64,000 nucleotides of DNA from positions 1-64,000 of the forward strand of contig JAVVQG010000009.1 of the NCBI GenBank assembly GCA_036655355.1. Direction: 5' to 3'. This DNA comes from JAUNSR01 sp036655355 (GTDB taxonomy: Bacteria; Bacteroidota; Bacteroidia; Bacteroidales; JAUNSR01). Both the position numbers and the translations under genes were made by a program. Numbering within the stretch: position 1 is the stretch's first letter; every line of letters starts with the position of its first letter. The notes beneath the pieces are model-generated. The model worked only from the letters and a program-made list of their open reading frames with translations, did not search any database and was not told the DNA's origin. This document shows, piece by piece, positions 26,575-33,551 of this stretch.

Positions 26575-27344
26575 GTAAGTTTCTTGATATTAAATACGGG
26601 ACCTTCTGTACATACACACACATGACCTTCTGTGGTCTTTTCAACGCAGCATAGACAAACGCCAATACCGCAAGCCATCGTATTCTCAAGAGAGACCTCA
26701 CATTCGATCTCATTCTTAAAGGCGTACGAAGCTACCGCCATCATCATTAATTTTGGTCCGCAAGTATAGATCTGATCAAAACCTTCCGCTTTCAAAAGTG
26801 AGTGCTGAGTCACATATCCTTTTTCACCTTTTGATCCGTCTTCCGTAGTGATGAAGACGCGTCCATAACGCTCAAATTCATCCAGAAGGAGTACATCTTT
26901 CGCCGAACGTGCTCCGAGAAGGAAGGTAACGGCAATACCGCGTTTTACCAATTCAGCACCCAAATATAGAAGAGGGGCAGTACCTACGCCACCTCCGACA
27001 AGAAGAACTCTTGACTCCGATTGGGTAGGGATTGTAAAAGAATTTCCGAGTGGGAGCACAAGGTTAAGGAGATCGCCATTTCTTAATTCGGCCAACTTAC
27101 GTGTACCGTCACCAACCAATTGGATTAATAGCCAAAGTTCGTTTTTTTCACGATCTACATAGTTAATAGAGATGGGGCGACGAAGAAAAGTGTTTGGAGA
27201 GCCATCAACTCTGATCTCCACAAACTGTCCGGGAAGCATTTCCGGCAATTGTTCCCCCGTTACCGTCGAGAGTTTCAGCAAGACATAATTGTCATGAATT
27301 CTGTTATTCTCTGTAACCTTTAAATCTAGGATGTATTTTTTCAT
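26562..27344 (-). CDS. pyrK: Dihydroorotate dehydrogenase B, electron transfer subunit
   Basis: A 260-residue FAD and 2Fe-2S protein that passes electrons from PyrD to NAD. The FAD segment FLRRPISI, the NAD-binding LLVGGGVGTAPLL at about 110-122, and the cluster-binding cysteines in MACGIGVCLCC plus a later Cys in HVCVC are all present. It is first in a two-gene operon. A candidate -7 box TAACTTTG (minus strand) lies at 27371-27378, about 27 bases upstream of the start. Confidence 0.95.
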   Translation of the reverse strand: MKKYILDLKVTENNRIHDNYVLLKLSTVTGEQLPEMLPGQFVEIRVDGSPNTFLRRPISINYVDREKNELWLLIQLVGDGTRKLAELRNGDLLNLVLPLGNSFTIPTQSESRVLLVGGGVGTAPLLYLGAELVKRGIAVTFLLGARSAKDVLLLDEFERYGRVFITTEDGSKGEKGYVTQHSLLKAEGFDQIYTCGPKLMMMAVASYAFKNEIECEVSLENTMACGIGVCLCCVEKTTEGHVCVCTEGPVFNIKKLTWQL

Positions 27345-27370
27345 TTAAAAGGATTTATCGTAAACGCGGG

Positions 27371-27378
27371 CAAAGTTA
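27371..27378 (-). promoter_or_regulatory. Candidate -7 box for pyrK-pyrD
   Basis: CAAAGTTA on plus is TAACTTTG on minus. A start near 27364 would give a leader of about 20 bases. No clear -33 box. Confidence 0.35.
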
Positions 27379-27402
27379 GTTAAAAATACCATGAAAGGGA
27401 AA

Positions 27403-27882
27403 TCACAATTTAGAAACCTTTCCAGGTGTTTCGGGGACAAAATTTTCAAATGTATTATCAGAATAGAAAATCATGATTTTAGAAATGGTCCTCATTTTTT
27501 CAACCTCCTTAATCACAACTTCCTTAAGAACGGGAGAACCGACCTTCGGAGCCATATTGCCTGAAATGGGGAGATCTCGGGGAGAAAGCTCGGTGGAACT
27601 TGAACCTTGTTCTGTTTCATCAACATGAAAGATTTCATTAGAAAGTGAGTTTGAACCTTCTTCGTTTTGTTGATGTTTAAACATTGGAGCATTCCCAAAC
27701 ATTAGCCAATCGGTAGAAAGGTATTCGAAACGATTCAGCACTTTAGTCAAGACATCAAGACTTGGATTATTTCTTCCATTGAGAATGTGCGACAAGGCTG
27801 ACCGCTGTATTCCTATACTGTCCGCAAAACGCCCGGGCGTCATTCCCTCGCGATCCATAATCTGTTGGATTCTTTGCTTCAT
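27403..27882 (-). CDS. XRE-family transcriptional regulator
   Basis: A 159-residue DNA-binding protein. The HTH occupies residues 1-60 (MKQRIQQIMDREGMTPGRFADSIGI, then SALSHILNGRNNPSLDVLTKVL). The C-terminal 90 residues are polar, Ser/Glu-rich, with a final strand-like stretch (SKIMIFYSDNTFENF). The frame is open 27 codons further upstream, but a promoter (TTG-N20-TACATTTG) sits at 27926-27956, downstream of that Met, so the start at 27882 is chosen. A dyad between the two promoter boxes suggests autoregulation. It may also control pyrK-pyrD, 58 bases downstream, or other genes. Confidence 0.85.
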   Translation of the reverse strand: MKQRIQQIMDREGMTPGRFADSIGIQRSALSHILNGRNNPSLDVLTKVLNRFEYLSTDWLMFGNAPMFKHQQNEEGSNSLSNEIFHVDETEQGSSSTELSPRDLPISGNMAPKVGSPVLKEVVIKEVEKMRTISKIMIFYSDNTFENFVPETPGKVSKL

Positions 27883-27925
27883 CTGAGTAGTGTATTTGGA
27901 TTTCGTTTTGTTAATTGATATCGCA

Positions 27926-27956
27926 CAAATGTAAATATAAGAATTTACAAACACAA
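27926..27956 (-). promoter_or_regulatory. Promoter of the XRE regulator with overlapping operator dyad
   Basis: Minus-strand -7 box TACATTTG (plus 27926-27933) and -33 TTG (plus CAA 27954-27956), 20 bases apart. The inverted repeat GTAAATATAAGAATTTAC at 27931-27948 lies between and over the boxes. Confidence 0.65.
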
Positions 27957-27962
27957 ATTGCA

Positions 27963-28395
27963 ATTGTAAATTTTACCTGTTACACATCTATACACAAATG
28001 TAATTGTCCCTTCAGCAATTTCTGCTTGTATTTTGTAAATACCTCTCCTTATATTTAAAGTATCACTTTAACATAAATAGCTAATATACTGATATATTTA
28101 AACGTTACACCTGTAATATTATTATTGTATACAATAATGGCAATACTCTATATACATTGCTGAATTTTATTAGATTACAACTTAAACAACAACATGTAAC
28201 ATGTTGGTTTAGTGTGTATTAGTGTTATTAGGCAATATACTTAGAGTTATGCTTCAGTTGTTGTTATTTGTAACTATTTATATCCTTAAACGATTACATA
28301 ATTGTAAATACAAATGTATACAATGAGGCACATCCTGAATATTTAGGTGAATTTCATTTACGGAACAATACAGTATATTTGTAAATTCTACAAAT
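27963..28395. promoter_or_regulatory. Cluster of TTGTAAAT boxes and inverted repeats
   Basis: WTTGTAAAT occurs at 27963-27971, 28032-28040, 28301-28309 and 28378-28386, and inverted at 27943-27951. Perfect dyads include ATTATTGTATACAATAAT (28121-28138), CAACATG-TAA-CATGTTG (28190-28206) and ATTTGTA-AATTC-TACAAAT (28377-28395). The last overlaps a plus-strand TATATTTG (-7-like) at 28374-28381. CAAATGTA recurs at 27926, 27995 and 28311. This is likely an operator field for the adjacent XRE protein. Confidence 0.5.
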
Positions 28396-28876
28396 TATTC
28401 AATTATCAGCGGTAGGAGTAGCGTATTTCAGAGAACAGAGTAGGATGTACAGATAGAAGCCCCTCTCCCACATCATCACCCTTTATCAAGTTCTAAGATT
28501 TTCTGATATTATAATTCCATTTCCTCTTCCGGATCCAGAAATAAATGGCACTCCCCTACCTTTTGGACAACGTTTGCTTTTCGAAATCGGGTTTTATTCC
28601 TAATTTAGGCCCCAGAAGTGTTAAAAATAACCCATTTCATAATTGCTATTATGTTAATTTGATGGATAAATAGCTTGATAATTAACATTTAATCCCTCTA
28701 TTTCTAGGTTTCACACCCTCTTAGAATCGAATTTTCAACCCTCTCTCGGGTATTGATCTAGATAATGAGCAGGAAAATCACTTTACAATAAATGCAACTG
28801 CTCCTGTAACGCAGGTAGTTCAGGCGCATGTAAAGGCGGAACTATCTTAATAAGGAACAACTATGTTGTAATAAAA
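28396..28876. other. Intergenic region, nothing recognised
   Basis: About 480 bases between the dyad cluster and the holA terminator. No open frame of size, tRNA or known RNA pattern. A plus-strand transcript from the -7-like box at 28374 would run through it, but no matching terminator was found. Confidence 0.4.
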
Positions 28877-28916
28877 AAAGAGAGTTGAAATCCACGTTCG
28901 GATTCCAACCCTCTTT
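28871..28916 (-). terminator. Terminator after holA
   Basis: Arms 28877-28893 and 28900-28916 form a 17-bp stem in minus-strand RNA, with two G-U pairs, followed by seven U (plus 28873-28879). The G-U pairs make it specific for the minus strand. Confidence 0.85.
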
Positions 28917-28941
28917 CAATAATGTAAATAATAAGACCCGC

Positions 28942-29964
28942 TTAATGCATCATCTTATAGAGCAACTCCTTCAATAATTCAGAATCCGGAACTCCGGTAC
29001 TCTGGAAACCTTTCGACTTTGCATCATAATGACGCAAAAGAGATATAATCTCCATCGTCTTAAAAGCATTGTATACTTTAGCCGCCACAAGATAGTCGCG
29101 TACGAAATACGTCCCTTTCAGCTTCAGTTCCGCAGCAATCCCCTCCTGCGACTTATCCTGGCAATAGTATACCAACATAAGGTTTGAAAAGAAATTATAA
29201 AGAACCGTCAACGTAACCACGAGTGGATTCGCTTTTGGGTTTCTGGCAAAATAAGATTGAATCTGATTCGCCTTATATACGTCTCGGTTAATAACAGCCT
29301 TCAGTAGCTCGAAATTATTGAATTCCTTACTGATACCGATATTCTTCTCCACCATCTCAGAAGTGACGCGGGTCTGACCCGGTTCCATCGTTATGGCTAA
29401 TTTATCCAACTCCCCACAAAGGCGATTCAGGTCAGCTCCGATCGAATCGCTTACCATCATCGCTGCCTTAGCTTCTATTGCAAGTCCCTTTCCCGAGAGA
29501 TAGTTCTGAACGAAAGCCGGAATCTTGTCATCATAGAGTTTCTTCGATTCATAAACGACCCCCATCGATGCGATGTCCTTCATCACTTTCTTACGACTAT
29601 CAAAACTTTTATGCTTGTAATTAATCACAAGAATCGTACTGGCCAAGGGTTGCTTTGTATAGAGCTCAAGTTGCTCGAGATGATCAATCTGCTGCGCCTC
29701 CTTAAGAATAACCAATTGGTATTCCGACATCATCGGATAGCGGCGAGCCTGAGATATTACGGTGGAGATCTCCACTTCGCCCCCATACAATACCGTAAGG
29801 TTGAAATCCTTTTCGGTTTCATCCAATACATTTTCCAACAATGCATCCGTTATCTTATCAATATAATAAGGTTCATCTCCCATTAGGAAATAGATGGGAA
29901 GGAATTTTCTTTTCTTGATATCAGCGATAATCTGCTGGGGTGAGAGCTGTTCTTTTTTGGCCAT
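28942..29964 (-). CDS. holA: DNA polymerase III subunit delta
   Basis: A 340-residue clamp-loader subunit that opens the sliding clamp. The start (QQIIADIKKRKFLPIYFLMGDEPYYIDKITDAL) with the degenerate nucleotide-binding region is typical of the family, as are the central LNRLCGELDKLAI and the C-terminal helical collar domain (about 210-340). Length is normal. It ends at a strong minus-strand terminator and is transcribed downstream of amn, but a terminator between them (30056-30090) separates the units. Confidence 0.93.
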   Translation of the reverse strand: MAKKEQLSPQQIIADIKKRKFLPIYFLMGDEPYYIDKITDALLENVLDETEKDFNLTVLYGGEVEISTVISQARRYPMMSEYQLVILKEAQQIDHLEQLELYTKQPLASTILVINYKHKSFDSRKKVMKDIASMGVVYESKKLYDDKIPAFVQNYLSGKGLAIEAKAAMMVSDSIGADLNRLCGELDKLAITMEPGQTRVTSEMVEKNIGISKEFNNFELLKAVINRDVYKANQIQSYFARNPKANPLVVTLTVLYNFFSNLMLVYYCQDKSQEGIAAELKLKGTYFVRDYLVAAKVYNAFKTMEIISLLRHYDAKSKGFQSTGVPDSELLKELLYKMMH

Positions 29965-30055
29965 ATTCTTTAATAAATGGAGACAATAGAAATTGAAGCA
30001 CTGTCAATTCTTTGATAAATATAGTGCGGTTCTTTGAAATAAGAGGGTATTTCAA

Positions 30056-30090
30056 TAAAAAAACCGATAGTACCGTTTCCGGACTATCGG
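30056..30090 (-). terminator. Terminator after amn
   Basis: CCGATAGT (30064-30071) pairs with ACTATCGG (30083-30090), with extra pairs inside. On the minus strand it is followed by a T run (plus A run 30056-30062). Confidence 0.8.
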
Positions 30091-30111
30091 TATAAATCGT
30101 CTATGAAGCTA

Positions 30112-30891
30112 TTATTCCTCTTCGAAACGAAGATGTTTCACGGTGGTACGTTTTTCAATAAGGAGCTTAAGTGCGTCGATACCGATCATCACATGTTCAT
30201 TCACAAAGTTCTGGGTAATTACCGCATCACTTTTTTCAGTCTTCACTCCTTCTGCAATCATTGGCTGGTCAGTTACCAAAAGCAATGCACCGGTTGGGAT
30301 GCTGTTTGCAAAACCTACTGAGAAAAGAGTTGCTGTTTCCATATCCACAGCCATGGCGCGAATCGTTTTCAAATACTCTTTGAAATCTTCGTCATGCTCC
30401 CAAACTCTTCGGTTGGTTGTATATACCGTTCCTGTCCAATAATCTCGGTGGTGGTTACGAACCGTCGACGAGCAAGCGCGCTGTAGGCTAAATGCAGGTA
30501 ACGCCGGAACTTCAGGTGGAAAATAATCATCAGATGCACCATCACCACGGATCCCTGCCAACGGCAGAATGTAATCACCTAATTGATTTATCTTTTTGAT
30601 GCCCCCGCATTTTCCTAAGAAGAGAACGGCTTTAGGCTCAATTGCACTCAATAAATCCATAATTGTAGCTGCATTCGCGCTACCCATTCCAAAGTTAATG
30701 ATTGTGATACCATCTGCGGATGCATTAGGCATATTACCATCTTCGCCTACAATCGGCACATTGAAATGTTCAGCAAAAATTTCAACGTATTTATTGAAAT
30801 TAGTAAGCAAGATGTATTGGGTAAATTGTTCTAAAGGGCGTTTGGTATATCTTGGTAACCAATTCTTTACGATTTCTTGTTTAGTCTTCAT
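30112..30891 (-). CDS. amn: AMP nucleosidase
   Basis: A 259-residue phosphorylase-fold enzyme that hydrolyses AMP to adenine and ribose 5-phosphate, in purine balance. Visible: INFGMGSANAATI and FLGKCGGI in the middle, and AVDMETATLFSVG near residue 186, the nucleoside-binding MET segment. It is the short Bacteroidetes form without the extra N-terminal domain of E. coli Amn (484 aa). The promoter is clear at 30977-31006. It is divergent from the HsdR N-domain gene. Confidence 0.9.
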   Translation of the reverse strand: MKTKQEIVKNWLPRYTKRPLEQFTQYILLTNFNKYVEIFAEHFNVPIVGEDGNMPNASADGITIINFGMGSANAATIMDLLSAIEPKAVLFLGKCGGIKKINQLGDYILPLAGIRGDGASDDYFPPEVPALPAFSLQRACSSTVRNHHRDYWTGTVYTTNRRVWEHDEDFKEYLKTIRAMAVDMETATLFSVGFANSIPTGALLLVTDQPMIAEGVKTEKSDAVITQNFVNEHVMIGIDALKLLIEKRTTVKHLRFEEE

Positions 30892-30976
30892 TTTTGCTAT
30901 CCATTAATTAATTAAATATGCTGCCCCATAAAGGGTCAAGACAAATCTCACAACAAAAAATGTTTATGATTACATA

Positions 30977-31006
30977 CAAAGATACTACAGAAATTTCAAT
31001 GTTCAA
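30977..31006 (-). promoter_or_regulatory. Promoter of amn
   Basis: Minus-strand TATCTTTG (plus CAAAGATA, 30977-30984) and TTG (plus CAA, 31004-31006), 19 bases apart, an exact Bacteroidetes spacing. Predicted leader about 80 bases. Confidence 0.65.
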
Positions 31007-31061
31007 CTATCATGGAGTACAAAAGAAAAAGCTACATTTATGTTCTGAATAAATTCTCCCT

Positions 31062-31511
31062 ATGATAGCATTAAACCTTCCCTCTTATGAATACAAGGTA
31101 ATAAAGAAAGAGGAAAAACTTTTTATTTTTGATGACCGGAGACGAAAGTATGTCTCCCTTACCCCCGAAGAATGGGTACGACAGAATTTCGTGAATTTCC
31201 TGATCAACCATAAATACTTCCCTGCCGGAAGAATTGGGAATGAAGTAACAGTCATTTTAAACGGCATGAAGAAAAGAGCTGATTCGGTAGTTTACGATCA
31301 ACTCGGTGTACCATTTGTCATTGTTGAGTACAAAGCCCCTTCTGTAAAAATCACCCAGGAAGTGTTCGATCAGATTGTTCGATACAACATGGTGATGAAG
31401 GTAAAATATCTGATCGTCACGAATGGTCTTTCCCATTATTGTTGTGAAATCGATTATACCAAACAATCCTATATTTTTTTGAAAGAAATCCCAATTTTCA
31501 CCGATTTATAA
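31062..31511 (+). CDS. Stand-alone type I restriction HsdR N-terminal domain protein
   Basis: A 149-residue single-domain protein of the HSDR_N_2 type, a PD-(D/E)xK nuclease fold. Candidate catalytic residues are the Asp in RADSVVYD and the E-x-K in FVIVEYKAP (about residues 73-98). There is no helicase part, no HsdM and no HsdS nearby, so it is not a restriction system. In other Bacteroidetes this gene also sits near holA, by memory, suggesting a housekeeping DNA role. The start follows a divergent promoter region shared with amn. Activity unproven. Confidence 0.85.
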   Translation: MIALNLPSYEYKVIKKEEKLFIFDDRRRKYVSLTPEEWVRQNFVNFLINHKYFPAGRIGNEVTVILNGMKKRADSVVYDQLGVPFVIVEYKAPSVKITQEVFDQIVRYNMVMKVKYLIVTNGLSHYCCEIDYTKQSYIFLKEIPIFTDL

Positions 31512-31683
31512 CCATTTATCTACATTTTCGTTAAGGTTAAATGCTTAAAGTATTCCCTACAACTACCCGGGAGGGCTAAAAATATTCAATTCTCAAGCGC
31601 ATAAACAGAGTATGAATATACACCTATAAAAGGCTTCTCCTCCAATATTTTTCAAAGATGACCACTCTCCCATCTAAATAATT

Positions 31684-31720
31684 TTGTGGCGTAGATTATA
31701 GGTGTTTTTGCCACAATTTT
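31684..31720 (+). terminator. Weak hairpin downstream of the HsdR N-domain gene
   Basis: TTGTGGC (31684-31690) pairs with GCCACAA (31710-31716), followed by TTTT. The loop is long (19 bases) and it lies 170 bases past the stop, so the assignment is weak. Confidence 0.35.
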
Positions 31721-31739
31721 ATGTCCGAAACAAAAAAAT

Positions 31740-31773
31740 GCCCCTTAAAAATCAACTACGATTTTTAAGGGGC
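31740..31773 (-). terminator. Terminator after the zinc-ribbon gene
   Basis: GCCCCTTAAAAATC (31740-31753), a 6-base loop, and its perfect complement (31760-31773). The minus strand continues into a run of seven T. Confidence 0.85.
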
Positions 31774-31800
31774 GATTTATTTCGAAAGATAATCTATATC

Positions 31801-32556
31801 TTATTCTACACCTGCCAATTCAGGGTCGATCATGATACGTCCGCAATATTCACAAACGATAATTTTCTTGCGAAGTTTCACATCAAGTTGGCGCTGAGGA
31901 GGGATCTTGTTAAAGCAACCACCACATGCATCACGCTGAATATAAACAACAGCTAAACCATTACGTGCATTTTTACGGATACGTTTGAATGCTGTCAAAA
32001 GACGAGGCTCGATCTGAGTTTCAAGATCTTTCGCTTTTTCACGAAGTGTTTCTTCATCGTGTTTTGTTTCCGCGATGATCTCATCAAGCTCATTTTTCTT
32101 GTTTGTCAAATCACTCTGACGCTCCACAAGATTTTCTTTCGCTTTTGCTTCCTCTTCTTTTTTAGTGGTCATCTGATTTGTGAACTCACGGATACGTTTC
32201 TCACAAAGTTCGATTTCAAGATTTTGGAATTCAATCTCTTTTGTAAGGAAGTCATACTCGCGGTTATTACGAACGTTATCCTGCTGAGTGGTATATTTTT
32301 CAATCAGGGTTTTCGCATTTTCGATTTCAAGTTTCTTTGTAGAAATCTGAGTCTGAAGATCAGCGATCTCAACTTCGTAATTTTGCATACGAGTTTCAAG
32401 ACCTGCGATTTCATCTTCCAAATCCTGCACCTCCAAAGGAAGTTCACCACGAAGAGTTTTGATACGGTCGATTTCAGAAAGCATCGACTGAAGTTTGTAC
32501 AAAGCAGTCAGTTTCTCTTCAACTGTGTACTCTTTCTCTTGTTTAGTTGTAGACAT
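31801..32556 (-). CDS. C4-type zinc ribbon coiled-coil protein
   Basis: A 251-residue protein: a long coiled coil (about residues 10-190) followed by a zinc ribbon with CGGC near 211-214 and CEYC near 235-238. This architecture is common in bacteria next to Nif3-like genes, and the function is unproven. Its start lies three bases after the stop of the Nif3-like gene, so the two are one operon and the products may act together. No signal peptide. A terminator follows. Confidence 0.9.
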   Translation of the reverse strand: MSTTKQEKEYTVEEKLTALYKLQSMLSEIDRIKTLRGELPLEVQDLEDEIAGLETRMQNYEVEIADLQTQISTKKLEIENAKTLIEKYTTQQDNVRNNREYDFLTKEIEFQNLEIELCEKRIREFTNQMTTKKEEEAKAKENLVERQSDLTNKKNELDEIIAETKHDEETLREKAKDLETQIEPRLLTAFKRIRKNARNGLAVVYIQRDACGGCFNKIPPQRQLDVKLRKKIIVCEYCGRIMIDPELAGVE

Positions 32557-32559
32557 GTC

Positions 32560-33345
32560 TTACAAATAATTTATTGGGTTTGTATTGACTTTTGTGTAGT
32601 GATACAAAAAAGTCGGATATTTCTTAGTTATAATTTCAGCCAAGAGCTGAATCGTAAATTGCTCCGATTCGTAATGTCCGAGTTCGGCAAGAAGAATTTT
32701 TTCATCATTCCCGAAATATTCGTGGTATTTGATCTCTCCGGTCAGATATACATCCGCATCAGTTGCAATGGCATTCGGAATCAGAAATGAAGCCGAACCG
32801 CCGCAAAGCGCTACCTTCGAAATTTCCTTACCACGCGGGGCGGAGTGTTTGATACATCCACAACCGAATAGCGATTTGAGTTCTTTCAAAAATTGCAACT
32901 CCTCCATCGGCTCTTCCAAATAGCCAGTTACTCCGGAACCTACTGTTTGATCACTCTGCGACTTAGGGTCGAGGATTGCAAGATCTCTCAAGCCCAATTT
33001 TGAGGCGATCATAAAATTCACTCCATCTGCAGCATTGTCCAAATTGGTGTGAGCCGAATAGATGCAGATTCCATGATTGATTGCCTTAATAAGAGAGCGT
33101 TCGATATAATTTTTCCCGGTCAACGATTTAAGGCCGGAAAAGATCAGCGGATGGTGGGATAAAATAAGATTTGCTCCCAACTCGATCGCTTCATCCACTA
33201 CAGCTTCAGTAACATCTAAACAGATTACGGCAGAAGTGAGTTCATTCTCAACATTCCCAACCTGCACCCCCGCATTGTCATAGCTCTCTTGCAAGGGCCG
33301 CGGAGCTACCTGCTCAATAACTTGTATGATTTCCCGAATCTTCAT
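32560..33345 (-). CDS. Nif3-like dinuclear metal center protein
   Basis: A 261-residue member of the Nif3/GTP cyclohydrolase 1 type 2 family. Metal-site residues are visible in LILSHHPLIFSG (near 59-70), IYSAHTNLDNA (near 94-104) and the C-terminal LAELGHYESEQF. This is the short form without the PII-like insert of about 110 residues that many Bacteroidetes versions carry. Biochemical role is uncertain in the family. First gene of an operon with the zinc-ribbon gene. Its leader or upstream region holds a probable structured RNA. Confidence 0.9.
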   Translation of the reverse strand: MKIREIIQVIEQVAPRPLQESYDNAGVQVGNVENELTSAVICLDVTEAVVDEAIELGANLILSHHPLIFSGLKSLTGKNYIERSLIKAINHGICIYSAHTNLDNAADGVNFMIASKLGLRDLAILDPKSQSDQTVGSGVTGYLEEPMEELQFLKELKSLFGCGCIKHSAPRGKEISKVALCGGSASFLIPNAIATDADVYLTGEIKYHEYFGNDEKILLAELGHYESEQFTIQLLAEIITKKYPTFLYHYTKVNTNPINYL

Positions 33346-33369
33346 ATTCGTGTGATTTTATCAAAATGG

Positions 33370-33505
33370 ATAAAAACGAAAAAAGTTATAGGAAGTCGTA
33401 TTTCAGGTAGCATTGTCCTACCCTCCACTCTTCAGACCGCTCCGAGTAAATCAGGAGGTAATCCAAAGTTGACTTCTTATAACTTTTCTCATCCCGTAGG
33501 GGATT
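33370..33505 (-). ncRNA. Candidate structured RNA between aspS and the Nif3-like gene
   Basis: Arms 33381-33397 and 33471-33487 form a 17-bp closing stem (one G-U/mismatch), enclosing 73 bases. Inside, minus-strand CCTCC pairs with GGAGG around ACTC/GAGT, and GTAG pairs with CTAC. A minus-strand TATCTTTG lies just upstream (plus 33511-33518), giving a start near 33505, and the 3' arm runs into a U-rich tail (TTTTTTCGTTTTT). It may be an independent small RNA or the leader of the Nif3 operon. It lacks the AGCAG loop of SRP RNA. Confidence 0.45.
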
Positions 33506-33510
33506 GTATG

Positions 33511-33541
33511 CAAAGATAAAGTTTTATCCCGTTAAAACGAA
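33511..33541 (-). promoter_or_regulatory. Promoter for the candidate RNA
   Basis: Minus-strand TATCTTTG (plus CAAAGATA 33511-33518), with TTTC about 20 bases further upstream as a 3-of-4 match to the -33 box. Confidence 0.45.
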
Positions 33542-33551
33542 AGATCGCTTC

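Noticed and set aside
27883..27963. Upstream start for the XRE regulator
   Set aside because: The promoter boxes at 27926-27956 lie inside that stretch, so the upstream Met would not be in the transcript.
28121..28395. Replication origin
   Set aside because: AT-rich and dyad-rich, but no DnaA boxes (TTATNCACA) were found, and no dnaA, dnaN or rnpA is nearby.
31062..31511. Type I restriction system
   Set aside because: Only the HsdR N-terminal domain is present, with no helicase, HsdM or HsdS.
32059..32790. 243-codon plus-strand open frame
   Set aside because: It is antisense to the zinc-ribbon and Nif3-like genes, which are clear; it is rich in Phe, Cys and Leu, as shadows of such coiled-coil genes often are.
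33381..33487. SRP RNA or tRNA-like RNA
   Set aside because: The conserved AGCAG/GGAA loop of SRP RNA is absent, and the arms do not form a tRNA cloverleaf with a T-loop TTCRA.
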